This document shows, one piece after another, positions 26,362 through 34,254 of a stretch of DNA of 39,867 nt. The notes beneath the pieces were generated by a model. It worked only from the letters and a program-made list of their open reading frames with translations. It ran no database searches and had not been told where the DNA came from. Source of the DNA: Corynebacterium mustelae (GTDB lineage Bacteria; Actinomycetota; Actinomycetes; Mycobacteriales; Mycobacteriaceae); assembly GCF_001020985.1 (NCBI RefSeq), contig NZ_CP011543.1, forward strand, positions 1-39,867, given 5' to 3'. Made by a program: the position numbers and the translations under genes. Position 1 is the first letter of the stretch; the number at the start of each line of letters is the position of its first letter.

Positions 26362-27396
26362 CTACACACCAAGAACCGGCGGCAACCCCGGCAACACAAC
26401 CCCAGGAACCTCAGGAACCTGCGGCAACTGAACATCAACCACCGGCACAGACACAGCAGGCAGCTCCGGAAGCTGCGGCAACGCCGGAACACTCGACCCC
26501 ACAGCAGGTACAGCATCAGCACCCGCACCCGGCATCGAATCACCAGGCTTAGCACCAGACAACGGCTCAGCACCCTGCGCAACACGCGCCTGAGACTCCA
26601 AATCCCACGCCGTATCCGCAATCGCACGATCCATCACCGCACGACCACCAGGCACCGCAGACGCACCCAACTGCGCACCCGCAACCACACCCGGAACAAC
26701 ACCCACCGGAACACCAGCACCAGCACCAACCGCACCACCAATAATCGGACCAACAGCCATACCACCAGCAGCGCAAGCTGCAACGGCACTAGCAGCACCA
26801 GCCGCAACCGGCCCAGCTATTGGCGCAGTAGGCGGTGCAGCAATCGCCACCGCACCCGCAGCAGCCGCAGTACCAGCAGCAGCACCACAAATAGCACCAC
26901 TAGCACCAACACCCGCCGCAGCACCCACACCAGCACCAACAAGCGCCCCGGCAGCTCCCCCGCCGACACCACCCGCAACAGCACCCACACCAGCAGCACC
27001 ACGAGCAGCATCCATCGTTGACCGATCCTCAGGACGAACATTCCGCTCAAACGTATTAATAACATTCACCGGATTCAACACCACAGCACCACCAGGAGAC
27101 GCCAACGCCAACCCAGGCGACGTCACATACACCTCCTGCGTAACATAATTACGCACCACAACCGGCTGCGCAGCAGCACGAGTCACACCCGGAACCACAT
27201 TCGTCACCACCGCAGGAACAGCTGGAGCCTGCGGCGCACGCTGCACCACCGGAGTATTCACAGGCGCAACCACCCTCGGACGATCCGTCCCCGGCTGCGT
27301 CGCCACCCGCGGAGCAGCCACCACCGGAACCACCGAACCAGCACCAACCACACCCACAGCAACCGCCACAGCAACCACACGCGAAAAACCTGACAT
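26362..27396 (-). CDS. Secreted Gly/Ala-rich low-complexity protein, first gene of the structural transfer genes
   Basis: 344 residues from ATG 27396, which has a strong GAGGAGG upstream. Upstream codons in the same frame stay open for ~150 codons, but their composition is not protein-like, so I reject the longer form. The signal peptide ends near PVVAAPRV. A Pro/Val-rich part follows, then ~130 residues of Gly-zipper-like sequence (GAAAGVGASG, GAICGAAAGTAAAAGAVAI) and a Pro-rich C-terminus. Glycine-zipper segments can insert into membranes, so a role in crossing the outer mycolate layer is plausible. Family not recognised. Confidence 0.72.
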   Translation of the reverse strand: MSGFSRVVAVAVAVGVVGAGSVVPVVAAPRVATQPGTDRPRVVAPVNTPVVQRAPQAPAVPAVVTNVVPGVTRAAAQPVVVRNYVTQEVYVTSPGLALASPGGAVVLNPVNVINTFERNVRPEDRSTMDAARGAAGVGAVAGGVGGGAAGALVGAGVGAAAGVGASGAICGAAAGTAAAAGAVAIAAPPTAPIAGPVAAGAASAVAACAAGGMAVGPIIGGAVGAGAGVPVGVVPGVVAGAQLGASAVPGGRAVMDRAIADTAWDLESQARVAQGAEPLSGAKPGDSMPGAGADAVPAVGSSVPALPQLPELPAVSVPVVDVQLPQVPEVPGVVLPGLPPVLGV

Positions 27397-27835
27397 AACA
27401 ACCTCCTCAAACAACAATCCGCACTCATGAAGCACCTTAACAAACACACGCCACACAAGCCGAACACACAAGCGAAAAATAAACACACGCCACATACACC
27501 GAACGCAAAAAGCACATGTAGCACCACTATCCTTATACCAGCTCACCGGCATAAACACAGACAAAACCACCCACCAATACCCAAAGACACCAACACCCAC
27601 CCCGGCACCAACAACCCCAAACAATAGAAAACTTAAACCAAACAAAGAAAACTCGAATAAAACACCGTTCAACACATCACAACGCCCCCGCCTAGCACTA
27701 TCGATGCGACCATGACAAACAGAACAATCCAACACAAACTGCGCCCGCAAATAGCACAAAAGCTGAGAAAAATAGAACGCTAAACCCTCAGATGATGGTG
27801 GGAAAATATGAAAAGCATGAATTCTCATCGCGGGG
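27397..27835. promoter_or_regulatory. 439-bp untranslated region ahead of the structural transfer genes
   Basis: No convincing gene on either strand. On the minus strand, TGGTATAAG (TATAAG at 27537-27532) is an extended -10 box about 135 nt before the next start codon. No clear -35 box or terminator is seen. This gap separates the two regulatory HTH genes from the structural genes and is a natural place for operon control. Confidence 0.4.
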
Positions 27836-28903
27836 CTAGATAAGGAAATCATCAACTACACCCCCAGTCAGCTCCCACAAAAACTCCGCACGATGCTCCG
27901 TGACAGTCTCACCAGCAGCCAACGCCCGCCGATGCACCGCAAGCACCCGCGACCAATCCACCTCATACCGCTTCACCCGACGCCCCGCAGCAGTACGCCA
28001 CTCAAAACCACTAGCAACCTCTGACGTCGAATCACCACACGCTGACACATCATCCCGCAACCTACTCAACACCAAACCAACCGGCGAAAAGACCCGCTCA
28101 GGTAACGGACGGCGAGCCACACACTCACGCAACCGCTCCCGAGACCACCCCGCAGCCAACAACTCACGCACCCGAGCTGAAACCCGAGACACATCATGCC
28201 CCGACAACCCAGACACCAACCCAGGAGGCACCACCTCATCACACAACCGACGATCAGCCCCCAAACCCGAAACCGAAGATGTGGGAAATGCCCCCTCCCC
28301 GTCTGGCCGCTGCGCCACAGCATCAAACGCAAACCCAAACCGAAACTCACCGTCGGCAGGCGCGCCAGCGCCCAACCGATCACCATCCATCGGAGAAAAA
28401 TCCTCCTCCCCCACCCCGGACAGGCCACCACCGGAAACATTCACTGGGGGTAAGGGGGAGGTTGGTTCTATAACTGGTGGTTCTATAAGTGCAACCTGTT
28501 GCACTTTCGAGAGGGGTGAATTTGCACTTTCGAGAGTCGAATGTGAAAAATCTGCACATTCGTTTTGAACTGGGGTTTTCCTCGAATGTGCAGATTTTGC
28601 ATCATCAAGACCAAAAGACCGCCCCACGTGAAGAACATAGCGATTTGAACTACGCCGAATTGAACTTCCACCATTGCTGAAAAACCGACTCTCAACCGTA
28701 ATCAAGCCCAACTCTTCTAATTCTTTAAGGTATGTAACTACCGAACGTTTAGAGCATCTCGCACGAGCTGCGATAGTCGACTGGCCAGGAAAGCATGAAT
28801 TCCTCTCATCAGCAAAATCAGCCAACGCCAACATCACCAAAGTAGGCCCCGGCTTCAACCCCTGAAGATCATCCAAAACCCACGCAACCGCTTTAACACT
28901 CAC
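27836..28903 (-). CDS. Winged-HTH regulator or replication-like protein (HTH_36 type)
   Basis: 355 residues from GTG 28903, with GGAG nine bases upstream; overlaps the small HTH gene by 11 nt. The N-terminal ~95 residues have the HTH_36 pattern: LALADFADERNSCFPGQSTI, AARARCSKRSVVTYLKELEE, LGLITVESR, SSNRYVLHV. The middle is polar and contains imperfect repeats around SAHSR, ADFSHSTLESANSPL. The C-terminal half has VRELLAAGWSRERLRECVAR. Such proteins occur on actinobacterial plasmids. At the head of the operon it may control transfer or act as an accessory replication factor. Confidence 0.75.
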   Translation of the reverse strand: MSVKAVAWVLDDLQGLKPGPTLVMLALADFADERNSCFPGQSTIAARARCSKRSVVTYLKELEELGLITVESRFFSNGGSSIRRSSNRYVLHVGRSFGLDDAKSAHSRKTPVQNECADFSHSTLESANSPLSKVQQVALIEPPVIEPTSPLPPVNVSGGGLSGVGEEDFSPMDGDRLGAGAPADGEFRFGFAFDAVAQRPDGEGAFPTSSVSGLGADRRLCDEVVPPGLVSGLSGHDVSRVSARVRELLAAGWSRERLRECVARRPLPERVFSPVGLVLSRLRDDVSACGDSTSEVASGFEWRTAAGRRVKRYEVDWSRVLAVHRRALAAGETVTEHRAEFLWELTGGVVDDFLI

Positions 28904-29057
28904 CTACTCCACCTCCCACCCACGCGGCAGGAATCCGCCAACGCCCACCAGGCGTGCGGAAAGCACCAGGAATACGACCAGCACTGACCCAGCCCTGAAT
29001 CGTCCGAACAGGGACTTCTAGCAAATCGGCAACCTCACGAGTGGAATACCCCTTCAT
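28893..29057 (-). CDS. Small excisionase-like (HTH_17/MerR-type) DNA-binding protein
   Basis: 54 residues from ATG 29057, with GGAGG seven bases upstream. MKGYSTREVADLLEVPVRT, then IQGWVSAGRIPGAFR and GGRWRIPAAWV, is the complete winged-helix of excisionase-family proteins. It overlaps the next gene by 11 nt and is the first gene of the leftward operon. On a plasmid without an integrase, a regulatory role is likelier than excision. Confidence 0.85.
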   Translation of the reverse strand: MKGYSTREVADLLEVPVRTIQGWVSAGRIPGAFRTPGGRWRIPAAWVGGGVGEC

Positions 29058-29152
29058 GGCGCAAACCTCCAGGCATTAAACAAACTAAAAGTTTCATATA
29101 GGATATATGGTATCTTTATTGATATTGGAAGGCAAGCAGGTTTGGCCTTTTT

Positions 29153-29167
29153 GGCGCGTTTAGCGCC
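29153..29167. promoter_or_regulatory. Perfect inverted repeat upstream of the XRE gene
   Basis: GGCGC-GTTTA-GCGCC lies 22 bases upstream of the TATAAT box, where a repressor would block the polymerase. Likely the autoregulatory operator of the XRE protein; inferred. Confidence 0.4.
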
Positions 29168-29188
29168 CTGGCAGTTACCCGTCGCACA

Positions 29189-29194
29189 TATAAT
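29189..29194 (+). promoter_or_regulatory. -10 box (TATAAT) of the XRE gene, leaderless
   Basis: A consensus TATAAT ends six bases before ATG 29201, so the transcript probably begins at or next to the start codon. No ribosome binding site is present, in agreement. Confidence 0.55.
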
Positions 29195-29200
29195 CGCTTC

Positions 29201-29512
29201 ATGCATACCGCTCCCCAAACCCCTCGCGCATGGTCACCTAATGCGTGTGTTGGAAAGACTGTTAGCCACTTGCTTCTGGATAGGCGAACGACCAAAAAAG
29301 AGCTTGGGGCAGCCCTGGGGATTACTGGAGTCGCCATTGGCCGAAAGGTTCGCGGTGATATCGGCTGGTCACTGTCTGACCTAATTCATGTTGCCGACTT
29401 TTTCACCATTGATGTGGCGGATTTACTACCCATTCAGAATCCAGATTGGAAAGAAGGGGACGATGAGCAATTCCGCTGGCTGCCGGCGCCGGTGAAACCC
29501 CCAAAAACTTAG
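29201..29512 (+). CDS. XRE-family transcriptional regulator
   Basis: 103 residues. An HTH of the Cro/CI type lies at about residues 24-70 (RRTTKKELGAALGITGVAI, then SLSDLIHVADFFTIDVADLLP), with a short acidic C-terminus. It is divergent from the excisionase-like gene that opens the transfer operon, so it probably represses that operon, itself, or both. The start is supported by the adjacent -10 box. Confidence 0.8.
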   Translation: MHTAPQTPRAWSPNACVGKTVSHLLLDRRTTKKELGAALGITGVAIGRKVRGDIGWSLSDLIHVADFFTIDVADLLPIQNPDWKEGDDEQFRWLPAPVKPPKT

Positions 29513-29543
29513 TGTTGTAAAACTAAATCTGCTGTACAATGAG

Positions 29544-29693
29544 ATATTCCCTGCATAAGCGGGGGTGAACCGTTGATGAGAATGGTGAAAAAGTTGGGCC
29601 GCCTATATTCCCCGCATAAGCGGGGGTGAACCCGCCCGGTATCTGGTTGTGAACGAGCAAGCTGGATATTCCCCGCATAAGCGGGGGTGAACC
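29544..29693 (+). CRISPR. Mini CRISPR array, type I-E-like, three repeats and two spacers, no cas genes
   Basis: 28-nt repeats at 29544-29571, 29605-29632 and 29666-29693, separated by two unrelated 33-nt spacers (61-nt period). The repeat contains CCCCGCATAAGCGGGG and ends GTGAACC, as in type I-E. The first repeat has one change (CCCTGC for CCCCGC). No cas gene is present in the window, so the array would depend on host Cas proteins. A 33-nt spacer with a 28-nt repeat is normal for I-E. Confidence 0.9.
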
Positions 29694-29987
29694 TGGCTGA
29701 TGGGTTTTAACCCTTGGATGGGGTTTAGCTCTTGGAAACCCTGATACGCTGTAGTTAATGGTGTTTTTATGCTTTTAGCTGCGGGTATCGGGGTTTTCTC
29801 ATGGGAAAAATGGGTTAGGGGGAGGAAAAGGCTGGGCTAGAAGACACTAAATCCACATTTTTTGTCCCTTAAGTCTGCCCCTTTTTAAGTCGTGCTAGCC
29901 TAAAGAAAAAATCCTAGGAGTGTTGCAGCACCCCTAGGAACCAAACCCACAAACCTAACTAGCAGTATTGATTGTGAGAATCTTTTC
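29694..29987. promoter_or_regulatory. repA upstream control region
   Basis: About 290 bp without a gene. It holds two direct TTAAGTC repeats 16 bp apart (29869 and 29885) and an imperfect hairpin built on CCTAGG at 29913-29918 and 29933-29938. The hairpin lies about 50 bp before repA and may take part in copy-number control. I see no clear antisense RNA promoter. Confidence 0.4.
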
Positions 29988-30899
29988 ATGAGCAATGATA
30001 ACAAATTTTCCCCACAACCCGCCAACACGCCCATAGCAACTACTGACACAGAAATCGGATACACCAGCAACCTTTTCGTTCAAGCCCTCTTTCCCTACAA
30101 AAAATCCACCGACACCATCCGCGCGGTCCACAACGGCCCCAACACCATCACGGTCCTCTCCATTAACGGCGTCCCCTACGGAAAATACCCACGCCTAATC
30201 ATGGCCTACATCATCACCCAAGCCGTCGAAAACGCAGGAAAAGTACGACACGGGCTCATGACAGAAGAAGAAGCTCGCCGCATCCCCCTCGGGCACTCCA
30301 TGAACGGCTTCCTAGAAAAAATCGGCATCACCACACGAGGAACCGGAGGATCCAAAGGAACCCTCACCATCCTCCGAGAGCAAATGCTCCGCATCGCCAG
30401 CTCCGTCATCACAGTTCAACGCCGCACAGAAAACCGAACTCTAGGCAAAAACTCCCCCATCATCGACCAGTGGGACCTCTGGTTCGACCCTGGTAACCCA
30501 GATCAAGTAGCACTCGAAGAGTCCTACATCATGCTCACCAAAGAATTCTACGAACGCATCAAAAACGCACCCATCCCCATAGACCTCAACATCTTTCGCG
30601 AGCTCGGCAAACCCCGAGCGATGGACCTCTACGTCTGGCTCACACTCAAAAAATATTGGCTCCACAACCGCCCCGAAACCCAATACCAATTCACATGGTC
30701 AGACATGGCAGCAAACTTCGCCACCAAAAAACTCACCACTACCCAAGACCTTGCCCACTTCCGACAAGAAATCAAAAAATCCATCGCCACCATCCTCACC
30801 CACTGGCCAGACGCAGGAATCACAGCAGACACCACCGGAGTCACCATTCACGCAGGACAACCCTCCATCACAATCAAACCCCCACACCAACTCCCTTAA
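29988..30899 (+). CDS. repA: Plasmid replication initiator RepA
   Basis: 303 residues. The segment VLSINGVPYGKYPRLIMAYI, then RRIPLGHSMNGFLEKIGIT and GTLTILREQMLRIASS, matches the plasmid-encoded RepA family. RELGKPRAMDLYVWLTLKKY is the following helical region. It is directly followed by six iterons and a DnaA box, which fixes its role in theta-type initiation at the adjacent origin. The ribosome binding site is weak. Confidence 0.92.
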   Translation: MSNDNKFSPQPANTPIATTDTEIGYTSNLFVQALFPYKKSTDTIRAVHNGPNTITVLSINGVPYGKYPRLIMAYIITQAVENAGKVRHGLMTEEEARRIPLGHSMNGFLEKIGITTRGTGGSKGTLTILREQMLRIASSVITVQRRTENRTLGKNSPIIDQWDLWFDPGNPDQVALEESYIMLTKEFYERIKNAPIPIDLNIFRELGKPRAMDLYVWLTLKKYWLHNRPETQYQFTWSDMAANFATKKLTTTQDLAHFRQEIKKSIATILTHWPDAGITADTTGVTIHAGQPSITIKPPHQLP

Positions 30900-30912
30900 C
30901 GTCAACCACAGT

Positions 30913-31121
30913 TGCGCAGATTTACCGATACGAAAACCACCAAAAAACCACCAAAAAACCACCAAAAACTAAAACCCCAGCTAAAGCTGCGCAGATTTAC
31001 CGATACGCAGTTCCGCCCCTGCGCAGATTTACCGATACGGTTGCGCAGATTTACCGATACGGTTGCGCAGATTTACCGATACGGTTGCGCAGATTTACCG
31101 ATACAGAAGACGTTATCCACA
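30913..31121. other. oriV: Replication origin: six iterons and a DnaA box
   Basis: Six copies of TGCGCAGATTTACCGATACG start at 30913, 30988, 31020, 31042, 31064 and 31086. The last four have an exact 22-bp period (two helical turns), and the final copy ends ATACA. TTATCCACA at 31113-31121 is a perfect DnaA box. The gap between the first two iterons has a repeated ACCACCAAAAA. An AT-rich tract with TATAGCTATATAGC repeats follows at about 31163-31191 and is the likely melting site. Confidence 0.92.
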
Positions 31122-31162
31122 GGGCCTGAACAGCAAAAACAGGAAAAATCCCAGGTCGCCTA

Positions 31163-31191
31163 TACTATATAGCTATATAGCTATATAGACC
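31163..31191. repeat. AT-rich tandem repeat next to the origin
   Basis: Repeats of CTATATAG, about 40 bp downstream of the DnaA box. Probable DNA unwinding element of the iteron origin. Confidence 0.55.
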
Positions 31192-31242
31192 GTAATAGAA
31201 ACCAAAATCGCTATTGTAGATACCCCACCACAACCGTTACGT

Positions 31243-31276
31243 GCTACCGCGGAACCAGCACAGCTGGTTCCTTGCT
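31243..31276 (+). terminator. Hairpin element, second copy (first at 4964-5001)
   Basis: GGAACCAGC-ACA-GCTGGTTCC is a perfect 9-bp stem followed by TTGCTC. It shares GCTACCGCGGAACCAGC with the copy at 4964. The poor T-run here makes termination less certain than for the first copy. Confidence 0.45.
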
Positions 31277-31487
31277 CACTAAAACATAAAAACTCTCAAC
31301 CGCTGATATCAACTAACAAAACCCTATTGCACGCAAACATCAGGAAATCCAACCGATACAGGTTCCATTACAGAGCCTTAACCTTACCAACGATTGAATG
31401 TGCAGTTATGCGTTAATTAATTTCTCGCTATGACGCAGCACTTGGTCGGTTCATTTTTCTAGACTATCGGGCGTTACTCGTTCCATA
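31277..31487. other. Intergenic region upstream of the methyltransferase
   Basis: Presumed promoter region of the restriction-modification operon. I see no controller-protein gene and no clear repeat. Confidence 0.35.
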
Positions 31488-32690
31488 ATGGAGTGCATGC
31501 GTAGCGTCGAACTCTTTGCCGGTGGTGGCGGACTTGCACTCGGAACACACCTCGGAGGATTCTCAACCGAAGTTGTGGCCGAGTGGGACTCCTGGTCATG
31601 TGAGACCCTTCGAGTCAATAGCTCACTTGGTCATCCCCTCGTAAGAGGTATTGATATCCGAGAAAGTGACGTACGTACCATAGACTGGAGCAACTTAACC
31701 CCCGGAATTGATCTCGTCAGCGGCGGCCCTCCCTGTCAGCCATTCTCAATGGGGGGCAAAGCCATGGCTGCAGAAGATCCACGAGATATGTTCCCAGTAA
31801 CAGCAGAAGTCATCCGCCAACTACAACCTCGGGCCTTCATGATTGAAAACGTCCGGGGACTCACACGCCCAGCGTTTGCCAACTACTTCTCATACATCCA
31901 ACTTCGGCTTGCTCACCCCGACATCACACCCCGCTCAAGCGAGTCCTGGTCAGACCACTATGCACGTCTCCAGGCCGAACATACATCAGTTCATACCGAT
32001 CTTCAGTACCGAGTCGTCACACAGCTAGTGAATGCTGCTAATTACGGCATCCCACAGCAACGATGGCGCGTGTTTTTCATCGGATTTAGATGCGATATCG
32101 ACGCTGAATGGTCTTTTCCAGAACCAACCCATTCAGCAGCCGCCCTGAAAGCTGCACAAGAATCAGGAGAATACTGGGACACGTACAGTGTTCCTAAATC
32201 TCAACGCCATACTGAAATTCGAGGTGGTGGCGACCCTACACTTCGCCCATGGCGCACCGTACGTGACGCTTTGGTTGGACTACCTGAACCAACAGAAAAA
32301 GGCTCCACACGCTTCCTGAACCACACTTTTCAACCTGGTGCCCGCTCCTATCCTGGCCACACAGGCTCATTCATCGATGCACCAGCAAAAGCCCTCAAAG
32401 CAGGTGTACACGGCGTTCCCGGTGGAGAGAACATGCTCCGACGAGCTAACGGATCCGTGCGCTATTTCTCAGTACGCGAAGCTGCACGCCTTCAGACATT
32501 CCCCGACAGATATCGACTTAACGGACCATGGACTGAAGCAATGCGCCAACTCGGCAATGCAGTACCCGTCCGACTCGCACAAATCATAGCCGCATCCATC
32601 CACGAACACCTCGAACTCGCCTCAATACGCGAGCATATCGCCCTCCGCCAACTCACTCTCGATACTCCATTACCCCGGATAAACTCATGA
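31488..32690 (+). CDS. DNA (cytosine-5) methyltransferase of an Eco29kI-like system
   Basis: 400 residues from ATG 31488, or 397 from ATG 31497, which has GGAG just upstream. C5-methyltransferase motifs in order: I LFAGGGGLALG, IV GGPPCQPFS with the catalytic Cys, VI MIENVRG, VIII QQRWRVFFIG, X LGNAVPVRLA. It protects the plasmid and host from the nuclease encoded next, whose start overlaps this stop (ATGA). The partner implies modification of CCGCGG; the window has that sequence at 4968, 8928, 27307 and 31247. Confidence 0.92.
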   Translation: MECMRSVELFAGGGGLALGTHLGGFSTEVVAEWDSWSCETLRVNSSLGHPLVRGIDIRESDVRTIDWSNLTPGIDLVSGGPPCQPFSMGGKAMAAEDPRDMFPVTAEVIRQLQPRAFMIENVRGLTRPAFANYFSYIQLRLAHPDITPRSSESWSDHYARLQAEHTSVHTDLQYRVVTQLVNAANYGIPQQRWRVFFIGFRCDIDAEWSFPEPTHSAAALKAAQESGEYWDTYSVPKSQRHTEIRGGGDPTLRPWRTVRDALVGLPEPTEKGSTRFLNHTFQPGARSYPGHTGSFIDAPAKALKAGVHGVPGGENMLRRANGSVRYFSVREAARLQTFPDRYRLNGPWTEAMRQLGNAVPVRLAQIIAASIHEHLELASIREHIALRQLTLDTPLPRINS

Positions 32691-33286
32691 CCAAACCATT
32701 CAACCCACTCGATATGCACAACCTTGCTGCATCCATCGTCACCCAACTTGAAGAAACCGACCCGCATCCACTCCATGAGCTGAAAAAATTCCTCGGAGCC
32801 GGTATCTACGCGCTCTATTACACCGGACCGTTTCCTGCATACTCGTTACTTACCAAACGCAACACACCCCGCTGCACAGAACCAATCTACATCGGTAAAG
32901 CAGTCCCCTCAGGTGGGCGACGTGGAATCACAGTGGAAACACACACAACAGCACTGTACAAACGCTTGAACGACCACGCCAAAAGCATCCGAGCCGCCGA
33001 AAACCTCGATATTTCCCATTTCCGCGTTCAGTGGCTTGTTATGGAAGACATCTGGATACCCCTAGGTGAATCCGCCATGATCCGTCGACACACTCCTGTC
33101 TGGAACGCCCTTCTTGATGGATTCGGAAACCACGACCCAGGAAAGGGCCGTATCAACGGAATCCGGTCGAAATGGGACACCTTACACCCAGGTCGCTCAT
33201 GGGCAGAGAAATTCCCATCCAACCCCGAATCACCCGCCGCCATTGCACAAGAAGTAACCGAATACCTACGCTCACGACTTGCATAA
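32687..33286 (+). CDS. Eco29kI-like GIY-YIG restriction endonuclease
   Basis: 199 residues, about the size of Eco29kI. AGIYALYYTGPFPAYSLL and EPIYIGKAVPSGGR give the two strands of the GIY-YIG fold. ALYKRLNDHAKSI carries the conserved helix, and downstream come MIRRHTPVWNALLDGFGNHDPG and KWDTLHPGRSWA, typical of the Eco29kI group, which cuts CCGCGG. The ORF appears complete. Specificity is inferred by family. Confidence 0.85.
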   Translation: MTKPFNPLDMHNLAASIVTQLEETDPHPLHELKKFLGAGIYALYYTGPFPAYSLLTKRNTPRCTEPIYIGKAVPSGGRRGITVETHTTALYKRLNDHAKSIRAAENLDISHFRVQWLVMEDIWIPLGESAMIRRHTPVWNALLDGFGNHDPGKGRINGIRSKWDTLHPGRSWAEKFPSNPESPAAIAQEVTEYLRSRLA

Positions 33287-33290
33287 CAAC

Positions 33291-33955
33291 TGAACTGCCC
33301 TGGGTTTTGTTCCTAGATGTGTGCCTTGTGTTTCTATTATGTCTTTTTTGTGGTTGGTGTTCTACTATTCTATTTCGACTTCGACTGGTGTGCGGTAGCC
33401 TAGGTTTTCTTCGAGTCTGGTTTCGTTCCACCAGGTGACCCATTGGAACGTGGCGATTTCGACTTCTACAGCATCGACCCATCTGTGGGGATTGATGAGT
33501 TCATTTTTATAAGGAGCCGTTGACATTTTCCGCGAGGACATTGTCGTAAGAATCTTAAGACCGTGCCGGTTGATGCGGTAATTCCTGATTCTTTCAGCCG
33601 CTGATTGTAAACAATGCTGACGTACTGTGTGCCGTGGCCTGTATGGTGAATCAGCCTAGTAGTTTCCTTCGGTAAAGCAATAGCTTGGTTAAGAGCCTGC
33701 AGCGGCAATGCCTCAAGTACGTAGTGAATCTGATAATGCCCAGCCGATGATCGTGCGGGAAAACACATCGGTGACAAAAGCGGTGTACACAAACCCTTTC
33801 GTGGTTCGTACATAGGTAATGTCAGCAACCCACAAATGGTTGGGGCAACTGGCTGTAAATTCACGGTTAACCACATCTGGTCGGGTATCTGCCTGTGTGC
33901 CTTTACGGGTGGTGATCGGGGCTTTACCTGGGACACTTCGCAATAGAACCCTACC
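33291..33955 (-). mobile_element. Remnant of an IS3-family insertion sequence
   Basis: TGAACTGCCC at 33291, four bases after the endonuclease stop, resembles an IS3-family terminal repeat. The orfB remnant runs leftward to a stop at 33365. The other end of the element, orfA and the start of orfB are missing. The remnant stops where array A3 begins. Confidence 0.75.
33365..33955 (-). pseudogene. Broken IS3-family transposase (orfB), truncated and frameshifted
   Basis: The DDE integrase core is recognisable in three frames: TRPDVVNREFTASCPN, HLWVADITYVRTTKGFVY and DVFSRTIIGWALSDSLRT; then EALPLQALNQAIALP and GTQYVSIVYNQRLKESGIT; then NELINPHRWVDAVEVE and TWWNETRLEENLGYR. I see three frameshifts (near 33716, near 33560 and near 33512). 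The second catalytic aspartate is replaced (HHTGHGTQY where HHSDHGSQY is usual). Clearly inactive. Confidence 0.88.
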
Positions 33956-33956
33956 A

Positions 33957-34034
33957 ATAACGACACAACATACTAACGTTTTACCATTTCAACCACTAAA
34001 CATTAAGACGTTTTACACTCTCAACGTTAAAATG
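33957..34034. repeat. AT-rich array, copy A3, upstream of the second parA
   Basis: TAACGTT-type words (ATACTAACGTTTT, ACTAAACATTAAGACG, CAACGTTAAAATG), similar to A1 and A4. It is followed by a leader (about 34040-34110) also found between array and gene at both DUF3800 loci. Confidence 0.6.
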
Positions 34035-34111
34035 CCTTACTGCATTTATGCTGGTAAGAGTCATGAACATAGGTAGCGGAGAGTGTAGGTATGGGCATAA
34101 TTAAAACAACG

Positions 34112-34140
34112 GACGCATGCATCGAGCGCAGTAATGCGTC
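34112..34140. promoter_or_regulatory. Inverted repeat GACGCAT/ATGCGTC
   Basis: A perfect 7-bp repeat around a 15-base centre, upstream of parA locus 2 and immediately followed by a second, longer inverted repeat. Candidate centromere or operator. Confidence 0.45.
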
Positions 34141-34170
34141 ATGACTGCATGCATCCGGAAATGCAGTCAT
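34141..34170. promoter_or_regulatory. Perfect 10-bp inverted repeat ATGACTGCAT/ATGCAGTCAT
   Basis: It begins right after the preceding repeat, with a 10-base centre. The tandem pair lies 85-145 bp before the ParA start. Function inferred: site for the 93-residue partner protein. Confidence 0.5.
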
Positions 34171-34254
34171 ATAGCAGAAATTTGCTAGCATACTATATAA
34201 TTTCGTATGATAGGCTACGCGATAGCATCATTTCATATACAGGAGGCTAACCGC

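Noticed and set aside
26362..27855. 497-residue reading of the secreted Gly/Ala-rich protein
   Set aside because: The extra ~150 N-terminal residues are hydrophobic and Cys/Trp-rich noise with no ribosome site. ATG 27396 has GAGGAGG and a signal peptide.
28893..29057. Integrative element excisionase implying an integrated ICE
   Set aside because: No tyrosine or large serine integrase or attachment repeats are seen; the RepA origin, two partition loci and the circular closure indicate a plasmid.
29544..29693. CRISPR repeats as plasmid iterons
   Set aside because: Repeat length 28, spacer length 33 and the CCCCGC...GCGGGG palindrome with GTGAACC end are those of type I-E CRISPR. The true iterons are at 30913-31105.
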